Of a DNA stretch of 64,000 nt, positions 22,041 through 32,197 are shown piece by piece; within the stretch, counting starts at the first letter, position 1; each line of letters begins with the position of its first letter. A program made the translations under genes and the position numbers. Origin of the DNA: Rhypophila decipiens (lineage: Eukaryota; Ascomycota; Sordariomycetes; Sordariales; Naviculisporaceae); assembly GCA_033297075.1 (NCBI GenBank), contig MU858203.1:27695-91694 (forward strand), given 5' to 3'. Under the pieces are notes generated by a model. It saw nothing but the letters and a program-made list of their open reading frames with translations. It had not been told where the DNA came from and did not search any database.

Positions 22041-24082
22041 TCAGTTGGTCGGCACAGGGAGTGGCGGCGTTTTCGAAAAGGTGGCCACGGGGCCCGAGAT
22101 GCCCACGCACACAAATATCTGGCTCCACATGCTTCCGCAGTCTGGTGCCGCGGCTGGGTTGTAAAGATAAAAGTCACTGCGAGAAATCAAATGTTAGGCT
22201 GCGTGTGTATGTCATGTTTGTTGAGTGTCTGATGGCTTGAAACTTACTCGACTGAGATGCCCGCTGCATCGCTGATGGCCCAGCATCCCTCGCCCGGCTG
22301 GACAAAGTAGAAGCGGCGGCATCCTGCAATCATGGGTGCCTAAGTACGGGAATGGGTCAGCATTTCGGTCTGAGCTGTCTTCAAGTTGGTTCTTGGTTCA
22401 GTATCATGGCTTTTGCGTACCTGGATCGGCTGTGGGGTGGAAACAGCAGCCGCGCTAGTGGTAGACGCAGGCGCGGACGATGAAGCCGACGTTATCGACG
22501 CCGTTGCAACCGAGCTGGTGGCTGTCGGCCCATTCGTCCACGGATTGGTAGGAAGGGGCGCCGTTCTGGTCGTGGGTGTATCCGGCACGGCAACACAGTA
22601 CCAGTATCCATCTGTGAAATTCCCGCAGTCGGGGCCCGTGACGGAAGGATTCCAAGCCAGGAACTCGGACATGGAAAAGGTGCCAAACAGGGCCGGATAG
22701 GCCCAGCAAGGCTCCCCGTCAAACGCTTGATACCACATAACACAGTTGGAGGCGGTCCCCGAAGCGAGGGGAGACGGTTCGACGGTGACTGCCCACGGCA
22801 GGAGCGGCTCTTCCTCTTCGGCATCATAGGCACCAGCACAGTAGTAGTAGTTTGCCCAGAGGCCGTTGCAGTCGTTGTTCAACACGGTATTCCACGAAAA
22901 GAACTCGGAAGGTGTGATGCCCTTGAACTCGGCCAAGACGGTCTCACAAGTGTCGTTGCCTCGTGCCTGATAGTAATACTTGCAGTTCGATGGCGGCGTG
23001 CCGTGGATCGGTGTTGGCTCCCAGTTCGGGTTGATGGTGGGGAGAGGTGTCGCAGTAGGAATTGTATAAGGTGGCAGCGAGGTTGGGCCGGCCGACTCGG
23101 AGGCGGTCTCGTTGTAAGGAAGCTCGATCAAGGGCTCTTCCTGCACATCAACGCCAACGCACACCCAGTGCTTGATGTACAGACCAGAACAGTCTTCTTG
23201 CACAGCAGGGTTCCAGGCATAAAAGTCGATTGGGTTCATGAATTGCTCGTCGGCGTACCGTCTGATGATGTCGCGGCAGTCCTCGCCCGCACGCACCAGA
23301 TGCCAGTAGTTGCAAAAGGACGGTTGACCCGCTTGGGTCTGGGTCGGTGGCCAGGTGTTATTTGCGCGAGTTGGGGTGGCGATGGACCAGGACGTGGTCG
23401 GGTGCTGAATCGAGTAGGTCGAGTTGAACCAAGAGGTGGAGGTTGAAGATGTTGTCGAGGTTGTCGAGGTTGTCCTCAGGCTGCTGCTGGAGGTGGTGAT
23501 GGTGACGGGAGGACCAAGTCTCACGCAGTAGGCATATCCGGACCAGAAGCCCACCGAGCAATCTTGGGACAATGAGGGGTTCATGGCAATGAACTGGGCG
23601 CGCGTCAGTCCGTAGCGACTGGCCACGTTGTCGCAATTGTCGCCCGTGCCGATCAGATGCCAGCCATTTCAGTTGCTGGGCATGTCTGTCATGGTTGGCC
23701 CTGGCGCTCCCGTTGTCACCGGTGTGGCTGTAGAAGAACGCTTCGAGCTGGAGGAGGACCTGGTCGAGCTGGTGGTAGTTGGCGCGGCGGTGAGCCCGAC
23801 GCAATAGGCATATCCCGCCCAGAAGTTGGTGGCACAGTTTGAAGAGACGGCTGGGTTCCAAGTCAGGAACTGACTATGTGTGATGCCATACTGAGCCTCT
23901 AAGGTGTCGCAGGTATTTCCACTCGCCACGACATGCCACCGTTTGCACGTCGCAATGGTTCCCGAGAGAGTGGGAGCTGGAGGCACGCCGCGCGTGGTGC
24001 TGACGCAGTAGGCAAAGCCGACCCAAAAGTTGGTCACGCGGTTGCTCGACACTGCGGGATTCCATGTGAGAAACTGCATCAT
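22041..24082 (-). pseudogene. Multi-LysM protein gene, 5'-truncated and with an in-frame TGA
   Basis: Frame from 24082 (first in-frame ATG) to 22421, intron 22420-22340, exon 22339-22248, intron 22247-22177, last exon 22176-22041. Seven LysM modules can be read: one missing its N-half and six complete, each about 45-50 residues with W/Y-x-x-V, C, a Y/FG-like turn, FxxWNP and a closing YCV (for example SQFLTWNPAVSSNC and FWAGYAYCV). LysM modules bind chitin or N-acetylglucosamine oligomers. Two defects are seen. A TGA at 23669-23671 falls exactly where the third module's opening Cys should be (PSN-stop-NGWHLIGTG); no intron fits to remove it. The 5' end also lacks a signal peptide and half a module, with a TAA just upstream and another gene head-to-head 97 bp away. 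Linkers are Thr/Ser-rich. The three 3' exons and both introns remain intact, so decay is recent or a base-call error is involved. Confidence 0.78.
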
Positions 24083-24179
24083 TCTTCCCACCTCTTGAGG
24101 CTCCTCTTTAGACGGCCTTCTCAACCTTTACTCGCTGTTTTCACCCTTCGTTTGCCACCACTCAGGCCCACTCTTCACT

Positions 24180-25114
24180 ATGGATCGATTTGGCCCGTTC
24201 GTGGCCATGGCAGTCATGGTGCTCGCCGCTGGCCTTGACCTCGCCCAAGCCGGAAGCCAGTCGTGGATGTCGGGTGTTTGTTCTCCAGGCCCCGCCCCGC
24301 CTGTCCGGCGCATTGCCCTCAACGCCCGTGGGCATGCCGACAAGGAGCAAGCAGTCATGAGCGACGTGGCAGCTAGCATCAACCCGACGAGCCACGACAC
24401 CGCCTTAAACAGACGCTCGCTTATTCCCAGCAGATTTCACCTTGACGTGCACCTGCCGTGGCCGAGGGGGGAGGTATTTTACTGCTATGCAACCCCGGAG
24501 GCCGAAGCAGCGCTCGACGCCCCCCTTAGAAAGGCTAAAAAGATCTGGCTTGACGCCCTCGGGGAACCGTTCAAGATGGAGCAGCTGGAGGGCGTGTCGT
24601 CTGGTCCGGCCTGTACCGGTCACAAGGAGAGGAAGCACATCCTTGTCGTGTCTCTCACCGCCCGCATGCTGGCGATAATCCCATGAATTACAAATGGGGC
24701 GGACGCTGGCCTCGGGGCAACGAGATCTACGAAATCAAGCCCAAGACGGAGCGCAAGCTGCATACCAGGCCCGACGGGCGATGCCGGGCCAAGGATAGCG
24801 GTGCCTGGCATGCCTACAAGGTTGAGGGCCGCGGCTGGGCGAGCGACGATAAGGGCAGCAAGCTATGGGACAACATCCGGGAGTGTGCTGCCGAGGCCTG
24901 CGCCAGCTTCCGCTTCGGCTACTACGAAAGAGATGAGCACGAGGACGGCTGGGAGTGGTGGGCAACCTTCACGTGCCCCAAGGGCAAGGTCGACCGGTGC
25001 TGGAACAATCAAGAGATCCCAAAGGCCACGGGCGGGTACACGCACAAGTGGAGGCAGAAGTCGGCCAACGAAAGGTACGAGGATGGCGGCTGCACAAGGG
25101 ATATGAGCTACTAG
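24180..25114 (+). pseudogene. Secreted cysteine-containing protein, apparent frameshift
   Basis: The first frame, 24180-24686, starts with a signal peptide (MDRFGPFVAMAVMVLAAGLDLAQA). It continues through a segment with RFHLDVHLPWPRGEVFYCYA and AKKIWLDALGEP, which faintly recalls the opening of astacin-like (M12A) catalytic domains, but no HExxH follows. The second frame, 24683-25114, overlaps its stop by ATGA and encodes GWASDDKGSKLWDNIREC...WEWWATFTCPKG, a pattern I associate with uncharacterised secreted fungal proteins found beside LysM genes. Fungi do not use ATGA operon coupling, and no GT-AG intron of correct phase links the frames. A one-base shift near 24655-24675 is the simplest reading. 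Two separate small genes is the alternative. It is divergent from the LysM remnant. Confidence 0.55.
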
Positions 25115-26463
25115 AAGCTGGGGTGGATGTCTTTGGCTTCTTTCTTGCATGTCGAGCTTTGTCTCCTGAACACTGTTGGCCCCTTTACATGCTACCTTGA
25201 GCTAGTTTACATACATGACCAAGCTGTGGCATGTATGGGCGTGCATTGTGCTCTTACATTCATGGCTGTAGTCTGTAGATTTAATTCCAAAAGTTTATTA
25301 CAATTTGGAAGCCTCGCTTTCAGTCCGCAGACTGCTCTTTGTGCCCAACCATTTTCAGTTGCAAGGGCAGCACCAACTTGAAGATGTCACGGTGAGCCCG
25401 ATTCAGCCAGCATTGAATGTTCTCATTTCTTTCACAAATGAAAACATCAACCTGGCAACTATCAACATCGTCGGCAGTGTTTAGGATAAATACCGATACC
25501 CCATGGGGAACACATTTAGGCACAATGTGCCTGGTCACACCGGATTCAAGTTCCTTGCACCGACTCGGACGACTTGACAGTCCCACTGGCAATCTACTTT
25601 AAATCCGGCATTCAACCGCCACTTATTGCCACATACACATCCTGATCATCAAGTTTATTTTCCAGGACAAAGCGGACGACAGCCTGACAGCCTGCCTCCG
25701 ATATTAACATGAAACGTCACTCCGATTCGCACACCTGACCCATCACTTTCGTTGTCCACCAGTGTCGGGCGTGGGCCTACAAGCCGCCGCCCACGCACGG
25801 CCAGATAAATGACCTCGGATCAGCGGCCAGGAACTTGAAGGATACCAGCATAACCAGCATAACCAGCTCTCCTGCCGTCTTCTCCGCTCTGCACCCCAGA
25901 TTATGTCCCGCACTAGCATGCCGATGTGATCATCACCATGCTGCTGGCCGGGTCCGTGACCATCAAGGTTTCCCATTCTCCCCGAACCAAGGGAAAACTC
26001 TTGCTGTCCAAATGAGCTCGAAGTTGGTCCTCCGTTCCCACATTCCGGGAAACCCTGGATTCTTGGCAAAATTATAAACAACCTGTTGACAAGTGTAATA
26101 TGGCGCTGACGAGTCTTTTTCATCCGTCCGTGGTGGAGGCTGCAATGACCCGCTGGATATAGAGATCTAGTTCGGGGAAATGGAGATGTTTTTGCCTCCC
26201 CTGAAAGTGAACTCCTGAAGGCGCGGTCAAGCCACGACACCACCCACGTCTCTTGTGATTTGTCAATTGTGGTAATTAACAACTTGGTCCTTGCACTAGA
26301 GCCAGGTCCCATCTGCCCGAGCCGAAGAGGGCAACTTGAAAGTATATGTCGGTCCCAGTATAAAGCCATCGGTCGAGTCCGGCCTGGGCAATCACCGCTT
26401 TCCAACACACATCACCCACTCAACCGGCATCTCTCCCACCAACTCGACAGACCATTTCACACC
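25115..26463. other. Intergenic region upstream of CE5 esterase
   Basis: 1.35 kb without a supported gene. An antisense frame at 25743-26408 gives a composition typical of chance translation. A short tandem repeat of ACCAGCATA occurs around 25846-25870. Confidence 0.55.
26359..26365 (+). promoter_or_regulatory. TATA-like element of the CE5 gene
   Basis: TATAAAG lies 99 bp upstream of the ATG at 26464, followed by a C/A-rich leader. The position fits a fungal core promoter. Confidence 0.45.
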
Positions 26464-27373
26464 ATGAAGCTCGCCGCCGTGACTGTTCCCCTCCTCGCCG
26501 GCCTTGCCAGCTCGAGCCCTCTGGAGGAGAGACAATCGTCGTGCCCCAAGATCCACGTGTTTGGTGCCCGCGAGACCACAGTGCCCCAGGGCTATGGCAC
26601 CTCTCAGGGGCTGGTCAACATGGTGACGCAGGCCTACCCGGGCGCCACCAAGGAGGCCATCGTCTATCCTGCCTGCGGAGGCCAGAGCAACTGCGGCGGT
26701 GTCAGCTATGACAACTCGGCCCGCCAGGGAACCGCCGCCGTCGTCAAGGCCGTCACCGACCTCAACAAGCGCTGTCCCGACACCAAGATTGTGCTGATTG
26801 GCTATTCTCAGGTAGGCTGAGGAGACTCTCTGCTGTGCTGTTCTTGCCAAGTATAATGTTAACATGGGATATCTTGTATCAATCAGGGCGGTCAAATCAT
26901 GGACAAGTACGTTTGTCGAGCATCCTCGCCCCTCGAGATCTGAGCCAAAGGCTAACCGTGATGCAGTGCCCTTTGCGGAGGTGCCGGCGCTACTCTGACC
27001 GGAACAGCCCTCGCCGCCGTCAAGGCCGCCATCTTCATGGGAGACCCGCACAACATCAACGGTCTGCCCTACAACGTCGGAACCTGCCGAGCAAGCGGTG
27101 TAAGTTCCTGCCCCATATCTTCTGCAATCGTCCAAGGACTGGAGAATTGCCAGAAAGCTGACAAGCTGCCGTCAACCCCGACAATAGTTTGCCGCCCGGC
27201 CCAACGGATTCAAGTGCTCGCCGGCGGACCCCAAGATCATCCAGTCCTACTGCGACTCGACGGATCCTTACTGCTGCAACGGCAACGACGCCAACTCGCA
27301 CCAGCAGTACGTCAACAAGTACGGACAACAGGCTTTGACATTTATCAAGAAGCTGCTGGACGCCAGCCCTTGA
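26464..27373 (+). CDS. Secreted CE5 esterase, acetylxylan-esterase-like
   Basis: Model: exons 26464-26811, 26887-26906 (20 bp), 26967-27099 and 27188-27373, 228 aa. All introns are GT-AG. The signal peptide is MKLAAVTVPLLAGLASSSPL. The nucleophile elbow G-Y-S115-Q-G-G is split by intron 1 right after Gln. D193 (CDSTDPYCC) and H205 (NDANSHQQY), 12 residues apart, complete the triad with the spacing known for acetylxylan esterase II. The many cysteines form the CE5 disulfides. CHVFGARETTVPQGYG-type openings (here IHVFGARETTVPQGYG) are diagnostic of acetylxylan esterases rather than cutinases. It removes acetyl groups from xylan outside the cell. It pairs functionally with the GH43 enzyme 5 kb downstream. 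No cellulose-binding module is present. Confidence 0.93.
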
Positions 27374-29374
27374 GCGCGTCCAGTTCAAGGCATTAGGTGG
27401 TTGAAACAGGAAAGTTGGCAGCTGGCGATTGGAGATGCGTGTGGCTTTTGTTTGAGCTTGTTGATTGTTCCAGGACGGCCGTCAGCAATGTTCATGTTTG
27501 ATATTTTCACGAGGTCAGGTCGGAGGGCCGGCAAGTGGGTCGGATGCGAGATTACCGCACAACCGTGGTCCTGCAGTGTTCTGACAAGTACGGCACGGTG
27601 CCTGTGGTGTGGAGCTGCACATAGTTGCGGGCGAAAAAAAAAAAAGAAACGGAAAAATAGTGTACATAGCTGTAAACCGATGAACAAAGTTCTTTTCGTC
27701 AATCGGGCATTTTGCCAGTCTGCCATGTGTGAATCGAGCTCGTTTGTAAAAGTTTGTCATTATTGCTGCAGATGACCACAGCGATATGGCGTATTGTTTT
27801 GCGTATCGGTATGCATTACACCTGTACGGTACGGGCTAACACGACGATTGCATTGCCATTTTAGTGCACTGCCGGTGCCGGTTTTATGCAGGCCAGGGTG
27901 AGGTGGTCGGGCGCTTATTGGCGTCCAGTCGTGTGGCTGTGCCGAGATCTCCGGTGGGGCGGGATCGAACCTCCCTTGAAGTGCAGCCAGCCATAGGGCT
28001 GATCCAGGACCGTTTGTTGGGAAAAGATCACATCGCCATGAAAAGAATCCGAACGGCTATTTTGCTTTTCAAAGTCTCATTCTTCTGTTCGAGACTCTAG
28101 AGTCTGAGGTAAAGGAATAGGCTATCAAGGGACAGCAAGCTACTGTCTCTTAGGGCTGGCAGTCCTCCCTGCCAAGGCCAAGCTTAGCCTAACGGGGTTG
28201 GTCTGTAGGATCAGCCGCTGATCCTCTTCAACTCTTCCAGTCTCTTTCTCTTTCTTGTTTTCAGCTCTTAAAAATTGTCTATACGCCCTTGGCAATTACA
28301 ATAAAGTGGGAAAAGGAAATGTGTCAGCCTTTTGCACTGGGTATATAAAAAAAGGCTTTCCCTTATTTATTTATTATTTCTTTCTTGTATTCCACTTGCT
28401 GATGGCTGACCTCAGATTACCGATGTACCGGCGGCCGATGGACCCGTCAGCATCGGGTTGCACAACCCCATCCGATCAACAGCCAGTCAGGCCGGGATAG
28501 CGGCCGTAGACAGTATTAATAGCGCTTAGGAGCCACTCACACTGTCGAACAAGCGCGCATAGTGGCTGTTTTCCACATGCTGGTCGTGTACTGCCCAGTA
28601 CGGGAACAGGTAGCACGAAATGGGCCTGTCTCGCGTGTTCAGGTGTTCAAGTTTTTAGCGTGAGCGGCAACAACAGAATCCTGAACCCGGAGCTGTGCCA
28701 CACAGTCTACGACTTCGCCCCCAAATCCAATTGGCCCAGAGACTCGGAGCCCAGCAACCCAGCTCGGACTCTGCGACTCTTGTGATGCGACGGTGCGAGT
28801 CCATCCACTCAACAGCACCCGAATCTACCCCTGATACGCATACCTGAGTGGGCAAACCGCGTTCTATCCCAGTCCAGTTCACAGAGCATATTGTACGGCA
28901 GCCAGCCACGAAGTACGAGTACTCGAAAGCTGGCAACTGCTGGTTGTTTGGGATTTTGGCCATGGCTATGGTCTGGGGTCCGGATCCTTCGACTGTTCCA
29001 CCACATAGATGTGTACATCTCGATCCATTGATGTTACATGAATGCATGCTTCTGTGCTCTGCCCACTACGGATGCTACGGATAGTACCCGATGGATTGGG
29101 ACCCCAGGTCACTCCACCCGAGATGTGCCTTGTCCAGTCTGGCTGCCAGTGCTTTTCTTTGCTGATGTGGCACTGTCCTTCTCCTCCGGCTTCCATCTTT
29201 CTCTGTCCTTCATGTCTCTTTTGCCAACTTGGAGAAACCATCCCAAGTCCAAGCCAGTTTCTTTGCCAGAATCGATTTGCATTTGGGCTCGCGTCAGCAT
29301 TTGTGGCCAGGCGTGATTCCGATATTCGTGCTCTGAGCTACTTCGTGTTCATTACTGCCAGCAGTATCCTTACA
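27374..29374. other. 2-kb intergenic region, no gene seen
   Basis: It holds the CE5 3' UTR, an A12 tract near 27634-27645, and AT-rich stretches around 28280-28400. Several short frames have chance-like translations. A GGTTCGATCC string on the minus strand near 27963 was tested as a tRNA arm and failed. Part of this DNA could be old repeat sequence, but no termini were found. Confidence 0.5.
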
Positions 29375-31465
29375 ATGAGACCTCTGCCTTTATCATCTGG
29401 CGGCGGGGTGCTGTCAAACCTCGCCGTCGTTCTCCTCGGTACACTGATCCGACCAGCCACGGCCGCCGAGAGAGTCGACAATCCCACACCCGATAACTTT
29501 CTCCGTCGCGCCTATTCCGCCGGTAGGTCGAGCACTTCAGTCATGGCATAGCACGGCCCGAAGTCCCGAACTAACCGCTGTTCTTGTATAGTGACGATAA
29601 TAAACAACTGGATTTACATTGATGGTGGCGAGGTCTCCCAGATAGTAGACGGGAAGCTCCCGTCCTCTTTCCCCAAGATTCCCCCCTCCAAGCCCATGAA
29701 TGCCACCCTCACCATCGACGTCAGTAGCTCATGGGTGGCCTCCGACGTCACCATCTACGAGATCAAGAGGCCAACCAACCTCAATGACTCGGCCCCGCCC
29801 ATGAATGTCGGGGCTATCTGGAATGATCCGAGCGGCAAGGCATTCTATCTCTATGGGGGTATTGCGCCGTATAACCAAGGAGCGGATCGGATATCTCGGG
29901 GCGGAGTATGGAAGTTCACACCGGACAGCAGCAATCCCACGACTGGGCAATGGACGTTTGAGAAGCCAGCCAACCCCGGGACCCTCTCTTTCATTCGCCC
30001 GTCCTTCCACGGCGGCTATGTCACAGCGGGCAAGACAGGCTACTGGCTTGGGGGATACGCAGAAGCGAACAAGACCGAGGGCAACACGGACAGCCGTGGC
30101 GGCGAGACCTCTGGCCTGGTGTCGTACAACATGGAGACCAAAATGTGGAAAAACGACTCGGCCTTGGACCTGATCCCGGCGGGCAACGCCAGGGGGCCCG
30201 GCGGGCTGTGGTTCCCCAAGTTTGGTCCAAACGGCCTGGTGAGCTTCGTCGGCGGTCGCACAGTGACCAATCTGGGCGACGGCTATCAAGACTTTGGCAA
30301 CTTGACCTTTTTCGACCCCGAGACGAGAAAGTCGTACTTTCAGACCACCACTGGAGATCCCCCATCGCCCCGCAAGGACTTTTGCCAGGTGGTGGTTGAC
30401 AGCCCCCGGGGTGGCCATGAAGTGTTTGTGTTTGGAGGTGCAAATCCCAAGGCGGGCGAAAGTGATACGTACGAGGACATGTATGTCCTCACCTTGCCGG
30501 GCTTTCACTGGTTCAAGATCAACAACAGCTTTGGCGGGCCCAGATCTAGTCACTCATGCGTGGTTGCTGGCAACCGGCAGATGATCAGCATCGGAGGCAC
30601 GACCAGCAACAACTATAACGGATGGGGTACCACCTGGGAAGAGCGAGACACGTTCGCCCAGGGCATTGGCATCTTCGATATGACGGCCCTTGCTTGGAAC
30701 ACCAGAGGCGAATACAATGCGGATGCCGACAAGTACGAGTCTCCTGAGGTGGTGAACAAGTGGTATGAGACGACAGGGTGAGTTGCTTCTTTCCCCAAGT
30801 GCATGTGACTAGCAATGCGACTCATCATGTCGTGGACTCTTGCTGATATTTGACCCGGTTCAGTGATTTGACAAACCGCACATGGACGTCGCCCGAAGTG
30901 CAGAGGCTCTTTGTGACGGCAGATTTCCTCACTAGTAAGAGTCCCCAGGTTTTGGATGCACTGGAACCGATGATTCGGTATCTCGTAGCGACGGAGCGAA
31001 CATGACGGGAACTGACTGAACAACCAACCAGATTCGACAGACGGCGATGGCCAAAACGCGGGCAGCGGTTCCAAAAGCACAACTCCCATTGGGGCTATCG
31101 TAGGCGGAGTGGTCGGCGGAGTTGCTGTCCTTGCCGTCGTGGCAGTGGCTTGGCTCTTGGTGAGGAGGCGAAACCGAAAAGCAGCAGCAGCAGCAGCAGC
31201 AGCAGCTACCGATGCCTCGCACTCGCCACCCGCCCAACCGCACTACCGGGACTACCATCAATACCAGCACTACCAGCACTCGCCACAGTCGGCAATGCAG
31301 CAGCTCGACCCCCAGCAGATGAACTCAGACCTGACGGCGAAATACTATGTCCCGGCTCATTCACAAGAACTTCCAACCACAATGGTCACGAGTGAGCTGC
31401 CAAGCCAGAACGAAGGGACACGGTGGGAGTTGGACAGCACCGCTGTCGTGCCACCGAGGAATTGA
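29375..31465 (+). CDS. Kelch-repeat protein with signal peptide and one TM helix
   Basis: Model: exons 29375-29522, 29592-30777, 30864-30934 and 31032-31465, 612 aa. Introns are GT-AG with matching phases. An N-terminal hydrophobic signal (LSNLAVVLLGTLIRPATA) precedes kelch-type blades marked by GG turns (FYLYGGIAPY, GYWLGGYAE, LVSFVGGRT, EVFVFGGANP, QMISIGGTT). Near the C-terminus, GAIVGGVVGGVAVLAVVAVAWLLV forms a single membrane helix with RRRNRK on the cytosolic side. This is followed by nine Ala from a (GCA)8 run (31181-31206) and a Pro/Gln/Tyr-rich tail. Layout suggests a plasma-membrane or wall-facing beta-propeller with a short cytosolic tail, a class widespread and largely uncharacterised in fungi. 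Ligand unknown. Asn-x-Ser/Thr sites are frequent in the ectodomain. Confidence 0.87.
31181..31206 (+). repeat. GCA microsatellite (poly-Ala) in the kelch gene
   Basis: About eight GCA units encode most of a nine-Ala run just after the membrane helix. It is likely length-variable between strains. Confidence 0.85.
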
Positions 31466-32197
31466 GGTGCAGCTGATTAATTGGTAATTAGATACCCATT
31501 GGCAATTGCTAGTGGCCATCAGCAAGTCAGAGGTGAAAAGGCTACATAGAATAGATGAGCACTGCAGTATGATGGAGTTTGGAGTTTGGAGTAACGGGTC
31601 AGGTGTTTCTTTGTTTTTTGTTTACTGATCATATTTCTGTACATATTTTCCCGCTGGTGCACAAGCACAAGACTTTGGAGATCAAGACTCTGAGTCTCGT
31701 ATCATAATGTATCCCGTTCAACTTGATCTTGGAGATGTTGGCTGCCAAGGGAATGATGCAGCATCACTCGTTCCAAATATTTGGCCCCTGAGATTTGTTG
31801 ACAGGAACCTCGCCTTGGGCCCGCTCGCTAACTGAATATTCACAGCAGCAAACCCCGGGCCGTCCGACTCCCGATGATTCAAGAACCCCGCAGCTCGCTT
31901 GAAATCCCGTGCGACTGACGTAAAGCCGGCTGTCTATCCGGACCTCCTTGTCGCTTGCCGCTTCTCCCCACTTGGTTTCCCCCCATTCTTGGGTTCCGGC
32001 TAAATTCAACTCGGAGGGGATTTACCCTATTTGGACATCCGGGAGTCTTGTTTACCCCACACGGTTCATGTATCCGTACAGGTTGAAGACGAGCCTTCAA
32101 AACATGACACGGCGACGACATGGAGGGGCAGTAAAGCTCTACAGTCTACACTCTACACTCACCACCGCCAACGACTTGAAAACCAACTCCAAGAAAG
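31466..32197. other. Intergenic region upstream of GH43
   Basis: 730 bp without a gene. It includes the kelch 3' UTR and the GH43 promoter. Confidence 0.55.
31998..32004 (+). promoter_or_regulatory. GGCTAAA, XlnR/Xyr1-type element
   Basis: GGCTAAA occurs 194 bp upstream of the GH43 ATG. GGCTAAA is the established XlnR recognition sequence of xylanolytic promoters. A single copy can arise by chance (about 4 per 64 kb for a 7-mer on one strand), so this is suggestive only. Confidence 0.35.

Noticed and set aside
25743..26408. 221-aa antisense open frame upstream of the CE5 gene
   Set aside because: No domain, no codon-level protein character, and it overlaps the CE5 leader.
27930..28030. GGTTCGATCC on the minus strand, resembling a tRNA T-arm
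   Set aside because: The T-stem has a mismatch and no acceptor or anticodon stem can be formed at the right distance.
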